A stretch of DNA of 64,000 bases. Origin: Amycolatopsis cihanbeyliensis (lineage in GTDB: Bacteria; Actinomycetota; Actinomycetes; Mycobacteriales; Pseudonocardiaceae). The notes below the pieces were generated by a model that searched no databases, had not been told where the DNA came from, and worked only from the letters and a program-made list of their open reading frames with translations. Both the position numbers and the translations under genes were made by a program. Positions within the stretch are counted from its first letter, which is position 1. Each line of letters opens with the position of its first letter. Positions 1-7,402 of the stretch are shown here, one piece after another. Where the stretch lies: contig NZ_VFML01000001.1 in assembly GCF_006715045.1 (NCBI RefSeq), positions 5,862,001 to 5,926,000 on the forward strand, given 5' to 3'.

Positions 1-1
1 C

Positions 2-1954
2 GACTCGACTTATCCCTACAGCCCGACCTTCCAGCTCAGCTCACCGGTCGAGCCCACCCTGTGCCGGGTGGACGACGCGAACTGTGACGGTTCGGCGGAC
101 ACCCCGCCCACCGCGCCGGCCGACCCGCGGGTGACGGTCACGACGACCACCACCGTGGCGCTGGAGTGGGACGCGGCCCAGCCGGGGTCGCTCCCGGTCA
201 CGGAGTACGAGGTGTACCGCGGCGAGACCCTCGCCGCCACGGTCACCGGTACCTCGGCCACGATAACCGAACTGACCCCGAACACCGAGTACACCTTCAC
301 CGTGGTGGCCAAGGACCGCAAGGGCACCGCGTCGGAGCCGAGCGCTCCGCTGACGGTCAGCACCAACAACCCTTCCGACGACACGCAGGCGCCCACCGCA
401 CCGAGCAACCTGCGTGCCACCGACGCGAACTCCAGCAGCATCACGCTCGCCTGGAACGCGTCCACGGACAACACCGGCGTCGCCGCCTACGATGTGTACC
501 GCGACGGCACGCTGACCACCACGGTGGCCGGAACCTCAGCCACCGTCGACGGTCTCTCACCGTCCACAAGCTACTCGTTCACGGTCAGGGCGAGGGACGG
601 CTACGACAACACCTCGGCGCCCAGCTCCGCGATCACGGTGTCCACAAGCGACGTCGTCGAGGGGCACGCCAAGGTAGGGTACTTCGTGCAGTGGGGTATC
701 TACGGCAGGCAGTACTTCGTCAAGAACCTGGACACCAGCGGTGCGGCCGCGCGGCTGACGCATATCAACTACGCGTTCGGCAACATCGACCCGAACGACC
801 TGACCTGCCTGCAGGGGGTCACCAAGGGCACCTCCCCGGACCCGCAGGATCCCAACCAGGGTGACGGCGCGGGTGACGCGGAAGCCGACTACGGGCGGCC
901 GATGTCGGCGGCACAGTCGGTGGACGGGGTCGGCGACACCGGCTGGGAGGACCTGCGCGGCAACTTCAACGAGTTGCGGGAGCTGAAGGCGAAGTATCCC
1001 CATCTGAAGGTGATGATGTCGCTCGGCGGCTGGACGTACTCGAAGTACTTCTCCGACGCGGCCGCGACCGAGGCCGCGAGGGAGAAGTTCGTACGCTCGT
1101 GCATCGACATCTACATCAAGGGCAACCTGCCGGAGTACAACGGGGCGGGCGGCCCGGGAAGTGCCGCGGGCGTCTTCGACGGTATCGACCTCGACTGGGA
1201 GTGGCCGGGCGCCGAGGGGCATGCCGGCAACCACGTCAGCCCGGAGGACAAGCGGAACAACACCTTGCTGGTCGAGGAGTTCCGGGAGCAGTTGGACGCG
1301 CTCGGCGAGCAGACGGGTGAGCGTTACCAGCTCACGGCGTTCACGCCCGCCGACCCGGCCAAGATCGAAGCTGGCTGGGAGCTGACGGAGGTCGCGAAGG
1401 ACCTGGACTTCATGAACGTCCAGGGCTACGACTTCCACGGCTCCGGCAGCGACAACTCCTGGGAACCGAACCGTACCGGGCACCAGGGCAACCTGTTCGT
1501 GGATCCGGATGATCCGTACGACTTCCACTTCAGCGTGGAGGACGCGATCGATGTCTACCTTGATGCCGGGGTCAACCCGCGCAAGCTCACCATCGGGCTG
1601 GCCTTCTACGGCCGTGGCTGGCAAGGGGTTGCCGATGGTGGGGCGAACGGTGAATGGCAGTCGGCGAACGGTGCCGCACCGGGGCAGTTCGCCGAGGAAG
1701 CCGGTACCCGCGGGTACAGCAACCTGATGTCCAGCGTGTCGAACTGTTCGGTGCACCACGACCCGGTCGCCGTGGCCAGCTACTGCTATACCGGTGACGG
1801 TGGGCAGTGGTGGACCTTCGACGACACCTGGTCGATCGAACGCAAGACCGACTGGATCAAGGAAAAGGGCCTGCTCGGCGCGATGATCTGGGAGATGTCC
1901 GGGGACACCCGGAACGGAACCCTGATACGGGCCGTCGATTCCGGCCTGAACTAA
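2..1954 (+). CDS. Secreted GH18 chitinase with two fibronectin type III domains (5' end outside window)
   Basis: The reading frame is open to the left edge, so the N-terminus (signal peptide and probably a carbohydrate-binding module) is missing; a GTG at 68 is internal. About 650 codons are visible. Two FnIII domains of about 85 residues each come first (nt ~110-365 and ~385-650; both end in TVST), then a GH18 barrel from about nt 660 (KVGYFVQWGIYGRQYF). The catalytic DxxDxDxE motif is present as DGIDLDWEWPG near nt 1180, and the last strand reads GAMIWEMSGD. GH18 enzymes hydrolyse beta-1,4 bonds in chitin with substrate-assisted catalysis; FnIII linkers are typical of secreted actinomycete chitinases. 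Convergent with the next gene and separated from it by a strong hairpin. Confidence 0.95.
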   Translation, partial: DSTYPYSPTFQLSSPVEPTLCRVDDANCDGSADTPPTAPADPRVTVTTTTTVALEWDAAQPGSLPVTEYEVYRGETLAATVTGTSATITELTPNTEYTFTVVAKDRKGTASEPSAPLTVSTNNPSDDTQAPTAPSNLRATDANSSSITLAWNASTDNTGVAAYDVYRDGTLTTTVAGTSATVDGLSPSTSYSFTVRARDGYDNTSAPSSAITVSTSDVVEGHAKVGYFVQWGIYGRQYFVKNLDTSGAAARLTHINYAFGNIDPNDLTCLQGVTKGTSPDPQDPNQGDGAGDAEADYGRPMSAAQSVDGVGDTGWEDLRGNFNELRELKAKYPHLKVMMSLGGWTYSKYFSDAAATEAAREKFVRSCIDIYIKGNLPEYNGAGGPGSAAGVFDGIDLDWEWPGAEGHAGNHVSPEDKRNNTLLVEEFREQLDALGEQTGERYQLTAFTPADPAKIEAGWELTEVAKDLDFMNVQGYDFHGSGSDNSWEPNRTGHQGNLFVDPDDPYDFHFSVEDAIDVYLDAGVNPRKLTIGLAFYGRGWQGVADGGANGEWQSANGAAPGQFAEEAGTRGYSNLMSSVSNCSVHHDPVAVASYCYTGDGGQWWTFDDTWSIERKTDWIKEKGLLGAMIWEMSGDTRNGTLIRAVDSGLN

Positions 1955-1959
1955 CCGGT

Positions 1960-1998
1960 GGGTCGTGGGTGTTCCGGCGCGGGGAGCACCCACGACCC
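1960..1998. terminator. Bidirectional intrinsic terminator hairpin
   Basis: A perfect 12-base inverted repeat (GGGTCGTGGGTG at 1960-1971, its complement at 1987-1998) with a 15-base loop lies between the convergent chitinase and carboxypeptidase genes. There is no long T run, as is usual in high-GC actinomycetes. Confidence 0.8.
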
Positions 1999-2004
1999 GA
2001 CCGT

Positions 2005-3033
2005 TTACGCGCTGTCGGCCCGGGTGGCGCGACCGATGGGGTCACCGCGCGGCGGGATCTTCTCGGCCGCGGCCGGATCGATCTTCCGCAGCGAACCGTT
2101 CGCGGTGCCCCTTGCGATGGCCAGCATGGCGAAGGTGGCCCGGCGGATCTGCGCCTGCTCGTGCTCGGCGGGCATAGCGCTCAGCTCCACCAGCACGCTG
2201 CCGCTGCCGCGCAGGCCGTAGGCATTGCGGGCGATGCCCTGGTAGTTGCCGCCGGGATACTGGGAGATGTTGCCGCCCGCCGCGTTCATCGACTCCGCGG
2301 CGACCACGGTGACCTGCTTGGACAGGCTGACGGCCGCGGGGTCCGCTTCCGGGTGCGTCGGCCACTTGACCGAGCCGGTGATCTCCTTGCCCTCGTCGTC
2401 GCGGTACCGGCCCTGCATGTGATAGTCGACCACGATGTCCGGCCGGAACTCGGCGTAGTGCCGCTGGATCAGCCCGGCCTCGGTGGCCGGGTTGTCCTCG
2501 GGCGCGAGTTCGGGGTTGTGGTAGCGGTTGATGTCGTAGCCCTTGCCCTGCTCGCCGAACTCCGGGTCGGCCTCGGGCGCGTAGTTGTACCGCCAGTCCC
2601 GCTCGTGCCCGTCGGGGTTGGCCCGCACCACGATGTCCACGGTCACCCGCGAACGCAGCCAGCGCTGGTAGGGGCTGTGGCCGAGGCCGGCCTCCCGGAG
2701 GAACTCCAGCGCGGCGGGCGTGCCGAGGGGCTCGTTCCCATGCTGCTGAGTGAGGTAGAGGATGCGCAGCGGGCCGTGGCCGACGCGGGCGCTCCACACC
2801 GGCCTGCCCTCGTTCGACCTGCCGATCGGCGACACCTCGACGGCGCCGCGGCTGAACAGCCGTAGTCTCTGCAGCTCGAACGCGAGTTTCGCGGTGCTCG
2901 GCCGCGGATCGACCCGGCCGTGCCCGCCCTGCTCGGATGTGGGCGCGGCCTGCGCGGGCGCGGCCAGGAGGGCGGCGAGGACCAGGAAAGCGGATAAGGC
3001 GGACGATACGGAAACAAACCGTGTTTTCCCCAT
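2005..3033 (-). CDS. Secreted M14-family zinc carboxypeptidase
   Basis: 342 residues. A Sec signal peptide (hydrophobic stretch ending AAPAQAA, about residue 29) is followed by an M14 peptidase domain. The zinc motif HxxE appears as QQHGNEPLG, with the substrate-binding stretch ANPDGHERDWRYN and a later H in VVDYHMQG as the likely third ligand; LVELSA near the C-terminus carries a candidate catalytic glutamate. M14 enzymes remove C-terminal residues from peptides or trim peptidoglycan stems; the exact substrate cannot be told. Monocistronic, convergent with the chitinase across a hairpin. The ATG start sits directly before the signal peptide. Confidence 0.9.
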   Translation of the reverse strand: MGKTRFVSVSSALSAFLVLAALLAAPAQAAPTSEQGGHGRVDPRPSTAKLAFELQRLRLFSRGAVEVSPIGRSNEGRPVWSARVGHGPLRILYLTQQHGNEPLGTPAALEFLREAGLGHSPYQRWLRSRVTVDIVVRANPDGHERDWRYNYAPEADPEFGEQGKGYDINRYHNPELAPEDNPATEAGLIQRHYAEFRPDIVVDYHMQGRYRDDEGKEITGSVKWPTHPEADPAAVSLSKQVTVVAAESMNAAGGNISQYPGGNYQGIARNAYGLRGSGSVLVELSAMPAEHEQAQIRRATFAMLAIARGTANGSLRKIDPAAAEKIPPRGDPIGRATRADSA

Positions 3034-3164
3034 AGCGGGTCAGTTTGCCCCGGTCGCGAGGCGGCCGGCAAGACCTCACCGGGCTGGACCACCGGTGGTG
3101 AACGGGCAACGGGGCGGGTGCCGGTGAAGGCGGTCCCGCCGGTAGCCGCCCGGGGTCGGCGCTC

Positions 3165-3170
3165 TACAGT
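3165..3170 (+). promoter_or_regulatory. -10 element (TACAGT) of a leaderless transcript
   Basis: TACAGT fits the TAnnnT -10 consensus and ends 6 bases before the ATG at 3177, with no Shine-Dalgarno sequence, so transcription probably begins at or next to the start codon of the DUF368 gene. Confidence 0.5.
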
Positions 3171-3176
3171 TTGCGC

Positions 3177-4112
3177 ATGCCCACCCCTTGGAAACAGGCG
3201 CCCCTCAACGTCGTTCGCGGTGGTCTCATCGGGGCCGCGGAGACCGTCCCCGGGGTCAGCGGCGGCACGCTCGCGCTGGTCACCGGCGTCTACACCAACC
3301 TGATCGACGCCGCGGGCGAGCTGCTGAGCGCGTTGCGCCTGCTGGTCGGCGACCTGGTCAAGGGTAAGGGCATCGCACGTGGCCGCACGGCGCTGCGCGG
3401 GATCGACTGGGCGCTGGTGCTTCCGGTACTGGCCGGGATGGCGGTCGCGCTGGTGCTGGCGGCCAAGCTGCTCGCGCCGGTTCTGGAGGACCACCCGGAG
3501 CACGCGCTCGGCGCCTTCGGCGGCATGATCCTCGCCTCGGTGATCGTGCCGCTGCGCGCGATGGGGGCGGCCCCGCGCGGGCTGGACTACCTGCTCATAC
3601 TGCTGGCCGCGGTGGCCTGCGCCGTGCTCACCGGGCTGCCCGGAGGGGAGATCGCCGACCCGCCGCTGTGGCTGGTCGGCATCGTGGCGGCCTTCGCGAT
3701 CAACGCGCTGGTGCTGCCCGGGGTTTCCGGCTCCTTCCTGATGCTGACGGTCGGCATCTACGCTCCCACGATCGCCGCGGTGAATGACCGCAACCTGGCC
3801 TACCTCGGGGTGTTCGCGCTCGGCGCGTTGATCGGTCTCGGCCTGTTCGTCAAGGGGTTGCAGTGGCTGCTGCACCACCGCAAGCAGGCCACGCTGGCGG
3901 TGATGACCGGCCTGATGATCGGGTCGCTGCGGGCGCTGTGGCCGTGGCAGGACGACGACCGAACGCTGCTGGCGCCCTACGGCGACGTCGGCGGGGTGAT
4001 CGCCCTCGCGGTCACCGGTGCGGTGCTGGTGATCGCGCTGGTGGTGACCGAGGCTCGGATCCACCCCCGGAAGGGCGCCGACCGGCGCGACGACGCCACC
4101 GCGAGCGTGTAG
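3177..4112 (+). CDS. DUF368 (PopT-type) polytopic membrane protein
   Basis: 311 residues with about eight hydrophobic segments. The family's two pseudo-repeated signatures are visible: RGGLIGAAETVPGVSGGTLA near the N-terminus and NALVLPGVSGSFLML in the second half. DUF368 members (PopT) have been linked to recycling of undecaprenyl phosphate across the cytoplasmic membrane, alongside DedA proteins. I chose ATG 3177 because a -10 box lies 6 bases upstream; TTG 3171 in the same frame is possible. The C-terminus is a short charged cytoplasmic tail. Convergent with the following hydrolase, 6 bases apart. Confidence 0.85.
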   Translation: MPTPWKQAPLNVVRGGLIGAAETVPGVSGGTLALVTGVYTNLIDAAGELLSALRLLVGDLVKGKGIARGRTALRGIDWALVLPVLAGMAVALVLAAKLLAPVLEDHPEHALGAFGGMILASVIVPLRAMGAAPRGLDYLLILLAAVACAVLTGLPGGEIADPPLWLVGIVAAFAINALVLPGVSGSFLMLTVGIYAPTIAAVNDRNLAYLGVFALGALIGLGLFVKGLQWLLHHRKQATLAVMTGLMIGSLRALWPWQDDDRTLLAPYGDVGGVIALAVTGAVLVIALVVTEARIHPRKGADRRDDATASV

Positions 4113-4118
4113 CCGCGC

Positions 4119-4979
4119 TCAGCCGTGCCGCTGGTCCAGGAAACCGGTAACCAGCGAGTAGAAGTCGTACGGGCGTTCCTCCTGCGGATGGTGTCCGGCC
4201 CGGTCCATGACGTACAGCTGCCCGCGTTCGATCATCCGTGCCAGCATCAGCGGGTAGTCCGGGGTGAGGAAGGCGTCGTACATACCCCAGGCGAACAGTA
4301 CCGGCGCGGTGATCCGCCCGAGTTGCTCCGTCAGGTCCTGCCACTCGCCCCTCGGCTGGTCGGAGGCGCCGGCCAGGGCCCGCTCCCCTGGGTCCAGGCT
4401 CTGCTCGTAGCGCAGTCGCACGGTGAATTCCGGGATGGCGTCCGGGTCGTACCACTCCAGCCTGGCCATCAGCTCGCGCATCTTGGCCAGGCTCGGGCCC
4501 TCGCCGCCGTAGTAGGCGTCCCTGGCGTTGCGGCCGCGCCTGCCCCGTTCCGGCAGGGGAGCCAGCGGGCCGTGGTGCACTGGCATGCTGCCGGTGACCA
4601 CCAGCGCCCGCGCCCGGTCCGGATAGCGGGCGGCCAGGTTCAGCGCGATGGTCCCGCCCCAGGAGTTGCAGACGAAGTCGGCCCGGTCGATGCCGAGTGC
4701 GTCCAGCAGGGCGACCGTCCTGGCGGCGTGGAAGTCCCACATCGGGCCGGAGATGACGCACTTGTCCGACTTGCCGTACTGCAGGATGTCCACCAGCAGG
4801 CAGCGGCGGTCCGCGGCGAACAGCGGCGCCACCGGGCCGAAGTCGGACCAGGCGGTGCAGCCGGGCCCGCCGCCGTGCAGGAAGACCGTCGGGCTGCCGG
4901 TGCCGAGGTCGAGGTAGTGGTAGCGGACACCGTCCGCGTCGGCGAAGTGTCCCGGTGGTTCTGGATTCACCCTCGGCAT
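4119..4979 (-). CDS. Alpha/beta hydrolase of the meta-cleavage-product hydrolase type
   Basis: 286 residues. It carries the oxyanion motif HGGGPGCTAW seen in BphD/MhpC/HsaD-type C-C bond hydrolases, the nucleophile elbow NSWGG, the acid Asp in WGMYDAFLTP and the histidine in AGHHPQEE. The triad is therefore intact, unlike the hydrolase at 9.7 kb. Such enzymes split vinylogous 1,5-diketones made by extradiol ring cleavage. It faces the catabolic island but is transcribed away from it, divergently from the MaoC pair, so it could act in the same pathway or on its own. Exact substrate unknown. Confidence 0.85.
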   Translation of the reverse strand: MPRVNPEPPGHFADADGVRYHYLDLGTGSPTVFLHGGGPGCTAWSDFGPVAPLFAADRRCLLVDILQYGKSDKCVISGPMWDFHAARTVALLDALGIDRADFVCNSWGGTIALNLAARYPDRARALVVTGSMPVHHGPLAPLPERGRRGRNARDAYYGGEGPSLAKMRELMARLEWYDPDAIPEFTVRLRYEQSLDPGERALAGASDQPRGEWQDLTEQLGRITAPVLFAWGMYDAFLTPDYPLMLARMIERGQLYVMDRAGHHPQEERPYDFYSLVTGFLDQRHG

Positions 4980-5060
4980 CCTGACCGGGCGTGCGCCGTG
5001 CGGTGAAGCGAGCTGTTTCGTTCAGCGGTCCACCGCGCTGTCCCCGGTGCGGTGTTGACC

Positions 5061-5066
5061 TAGTCT
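5061..5066 (+). promoter_or_regulatory. -10 element (TAGTCT) before the MaoC-like pair
   Basis: TAGTCT ends 8 bases before ATG 5075 and no Shine-Dalgarno motif intervenes, the pattern of a leaderless actinomycete gene. It argues for the start at 5075 rather than an in-frame start at 4991. Confidence 0.45.
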
Positions 5067-5074
5067 CGGCTGTC

Positions 5075-5551
5075 ATGCGAACCGAGTTGGAACTGGCCGA
5101 GCGCAGGGCACTGGCCCTGCTGGACCGGCAGGAACACCGGGAGCTCGGCCCGGTGCGCGCGGTGGACGCGGTGGCCTTCGCGCGCGCCGCGGGGGAGACC
5201 GACCTCCGGCTGCTCGACCCGGCGCGGCCGGACTTCCTGGTGCATCCGATGTTCCTGCCGAGCCTGCTGCGCGGGCCCGCCGGTGCCGAGGCGGCGGAGT
5301 ACCGGCCGGATGGGATGTACCGGGACGAGGTGCCCGGAACCGACGGGTTGGACGTCCGGTTGATGGCGGGTGGGCAGGAGGTACGGTTCACCGCGCCGGT
5401 GCCTGCGGACGAGCCGGTGCGGCTCACCCGCAGGCTGGTCTCGGTGCAGCGCAAGGGAAGCACGGTGTTTCTGCTACTCACCGTCGAGAAGACCTACACG
5501 GCGGGCACGCGGGTGCTGGCCGAGGTGACCGAGAGGTTCATCGTCCGATGA
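5075..5551 (+). CDS. MaoC-like (FAS1-like) dehydratase, first hot-dog subunit
   Basis: 158 residues, a single hot-dog fold of the N-terminal MaoC/FAS1-like dehydratase type (FLVHPMFLPSLL, then the long strand EPVRLTRRLVSVQRKGSTVF). It has no hydratase-2 catalytic motif of its own. The stop overlaps the next start by 4 bases (ATGA), so the two products are translationally coupled and probably form one heteromeric double hot-dog hydratase, equivalent to fused mesaconyl-C4-CoA/HTD2-type enzymes. Likely role: hydration or dehydration of a branched or aromatic-derived acyl-CoA. Start chosen from the -10 box. Confidence 0.75.
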   Translation: MRTELELAERRALALLDRQEHRELGPVRAVDAVAFARAAGETDLRLLDPARPDFLVHPMFLPSLLRGPAGAEAAEYRPDGMYRDEVPGTDGLDVRLMAGGQEVRFTAPVPADEPVRLTRRLVSVQRKGSTVFLLLTVEKTYTAGTRVLAEVTERFIVR

Positions 5552-5943
5552 CCGAGCGCCCCGTGCATCCCACCGAACTGGACGCCGACGCCGTGCGCGT
5601 GCTGCGCTTCGGCGCCGTCACGCGCAACGCGCACCGGATTCACTACGACGCGGGCCTGGCCGGTGCCGAGGGCCTGGACGCGCCGGTCGTGATGGCCCAG
5701 CTACACGGTTGCGGCTTCTTCCGCGCCGCGGCGGAGTGGGTTGGGGACCCCGCGGCCGTGCTTTCGGTGAGCTGGCGCAACCGCGCGCCCGCGCCGGCCG
5801 GCTCCCGGCTGGTGGTCACCGGGACGGTACGCGAGGTGCGGGACGACCGGGCCGTGCTCGACCTCGAGCAGCACTGCGATGGCGACACCGTCTGCTGCCA
5901 CGGCAGCGCCGTCGTCCGCCTCCCCTCCCCAGAAGTGCCCTGA
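5548..5943 (+). CDS. MaoC-like hydratase, catalytic hot-dog subunit
   Basis: 131 residues. The hydratase-2 signature is visible as FGAVTRNAHRIHYD followed by a glycine-containing helix, the arrangement of mesaconyl-C4-CoA and itaconyl-CoA hydratase C-terminal domains. It overlaps the preceding half-hydratase by 4 bases, and the pair should assemble into one (R)-type enoyl-CoA hydratase. The TGA stop lies inside the left arm of a dispersed repeat element (5936-6020), so the repeat inserted at, or supplies, the gene end. Its place beside the CoA-transferase island suggests a CoA-ester step in the same catabolism. Confidence 0.75.
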   Translation: MTERPVHPTELDADAVRVLRFGAVTRNAHRIHYDAGLAGAEGLDAPVVMAQLHGCGFFRAAAEWVGDPAAVLSVSWRNRAPAPAGSRLVVTGTVREVRDDRAVLDLEQHCDGDTVCCHGSAVVRLPSPEVP

Positions 5944-6020
5944 ACGTGGCTTTCGCGACGTCAGACGTCTCAATAGTGCCGTTCGCGACGGTGAGCGTCC
6001 TGATCGCCACGTTCAGGGCA
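5936..6020. repeat. Dispersed intergenic repeat, family A copy 1 (cloverleaf-like)
   Basis: A perfect 15-base inverted repeat (TGCCCTGAACGTGGC at 5936-5950, its complement at 6006-6020) closes a 55-base interior with two smaller hairpin-forming segments (GACGTCAGACGTC and GACGGTGAGCGTC). A second copy of the same size lies at 28741-28821. It overlaps the MaoC stop codon and could also terminate transcription. Confidence 0.85.
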
Positions 6021-6083
6021 TTCCCCCGGGTGGGGTCTGCTGAGCGGACCACGGAGGTGGATCATGCGCGGCCGGCGGGTCGA

Positions 6084-6096
6084 TGATCCGGGATCA
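6084..6096. promoter_or_regulatory. Palindrome upstream of the Rieske operon (candidate operator)
   Basis: TGATCCGGGATCA is a perfect 13-base palindrome 32 bases before the Rieske start, and a related GGATCA half-site occurs upstream near 6059. It is a plausible binding site for the IclR regulator of this island, but nothing in the sequence proves the pairing. Confidence 0.35.
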
Positions 6097-6128
6097 CCGA
6101 TCTCGTAAGCGCAGGGAAGGTGTCCTCG

Positions 6129-7304
6129 ATGGCTGGTCCCGATTCGCTGCGGTGGCGCCCGCGCGCGGCGGGCAGGCAGGATTGGGCCTCCTGGCCGCAC
6201 TACGACGCTGCGGGCAACGGTTTTCCCGGTTACTGGTACCCGGTCACCTGGGGCAGCCACATCGACGGCACCCCGCGGGCCTTCACCATCTGCGGCGAGC
6301 GGCTGGTGTTGCTGCGCGACGGCGGAAAGGTGTACGCGCTGCACGACCGCTGCCCGCACCGCGGCGTACCACTGTCCGAAGGGGACCAGCAGTTCCCCGG
6401 CACGATCAGCTGCCCGTACCACGGGTGGACCTACCGGCTCAGTGACGGGAAATTGTGCGCCGTGATCACCGACGGGCCGGACTCCCCGATCTGCGGGAAG
6501 GTGACCGTGCGAACCTACCCGGTCGCCGAGCGCCTCGGGCTGGTGTGGGTCTACGTGCCGATCGCGGATGAGCGGCCGCATCCGATCGACGAGCAACTGC
6601 CCGAGGAACTGGTCGGCAACCGGTTCGTGGTGGGCGGGCGCATCGAGCCGAGGCGCGGCAACTGGCGGTTCGCCTGTGAGAACGGTTTCGACGAGGGCCA
6701 CGCGAAGTACCTGCACCGTACCTCGCTGTGGCGGTTGTTCAAGCCGATGCCGACCTGGAACGTCACCAGTGTCATCGGTGACGGCAGGTGGATCTACCGG
6801 GTACAGGACGAGGTGCACTGGGAAGCCGACTTCCCCGGCGTCGGCAGGTGGAGCAACCAGCGGTGGTGGAAGCGGCGGCCGCCGAAGGAGACCTTCAACA
6901 TCGGCAACACCGGCAAGCCGAAGAAGATCGACCCGACCATCGCGGCGCAGGAGTTCGCCGGGTTCGCCTCGCTGTCCATGCCGGGGGTGCTGCGGATCGT
7001 GTACCCCAAGTTCATCCACTACGAGTTCTACGTGCCGGTGGACCAGGGTGAGCATCGCTATGTCGGGCTGATGGTGAACTTCACCGCCGGGTGGAAGGCG
7101 CTCGGGTTCTACCTGAAGTACCTCGGTGGTGTTCGCTGGTTGTTCCACGGTCAGTTCTCCGGGCAGGACGCCTGGATGGTGGAGGTGACCGACGCCCCGC
7201 CGGAACGGCTCTACCGGCCGGATGTCTCGCTCACCGCCTGGCGCAACCTCGCGGAGAGGGAGTTCACCGCGAAGCTGGAGGTGCACGGGTGCGCAAGCTC
7301 CTGA
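6129..7304 (+). CDS. Rieske non-heme iron oxygenase, CarAa-like alpha subunit
   Basis: 391 residues. The Rieske [2Fe-2S] ligands are CPHRG and, 18 residues on, CPYHGW; the mononuclear iron site is ENGFDEGHAKYLH with a likely third carboxylate in GQDAW. The opening GYWYPV, the iron-site context and the C-terminal LTAWRNLAEREF pattern recall carbazole 1,9a-dioxygenase CarAa, a homotrimeric alpha-only oxygenase, and no beta subunit gene follows. It should hydroxylate an aromatic or heteroaromatic ring using electrons from a ferredoxin and reductase that are not encoded nearby. Start: ATG 6129 has GGGAAGG 8 bases upstream, better than GTG 6120. First gene of a five-gene coupled operon. Confidence 0.88.
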   Translation: MAGPDSLRWRPRAAGRQDWASWPHYDAAGNGFPGYWYPVTWGSHIDGTPRAFTICGERLVLLRDGGKVYALHDRCPHRGVPLSEGDQQFPGTISCPYHGWTYRLSDGKLCAVITDGPDSPICGKVTVRTYPVAERLGLVWVYVPIADERPHPIDEQLPEELVGNRFVVGGRIEPRRGNWRFACENGFDEGHAKYLHRTSLWRLFKPMPTWNVTSVIGDGRWIYRVQDEVHWEADFPGVGRWSNQRWWKRRPPKETFNIGNTGKPKKIDPTIAAQEFAGFASLSMPGVLRIVYPKFIHYEFYVPVDQGEHRYVGLMVNFTAGWKALGFYLKYLGGVRWLFHGQFSGQDAWMVEVTDAPPERLYRPDVSLTAWRNLAEREFTAKLEVHGCASS

Positions 7305-7402
7305 CCATCGTTGCCGGCGCGGCGCTGGCGCTCGGGTGTGGCCTGCTGGGGAGGCGCCTCGCCCAGCGCAGCTCGACGCAGGTGCACCGGGTCGAACCAT
7401 GA
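7289..7402 (+). CDS. 37-residue predicted single-pass membrane peptide, coupled between two enzymes
   Basis: A GTG at 7289 opens a 37-codon frame that overlaps the end of the Rieske gene by 16 bases and whose TGA overlaps the next ATG (ATGA at 7399-7402). The peptide is a basic N-terminus, a hydrophobic stretch LLTIVAGAALALGCGLLG and a basic tail RRLAQRSST, with strong G/C third positions. The exact coupling on both sides suggests a real gene. It may anchor or stabilise an operon enzyme at the membrane; I recognise no family. Confidence 0.55.
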   Translation: MRKLLTIVAGAALALGCGLLGRRLAQRSSTQVHRVEP

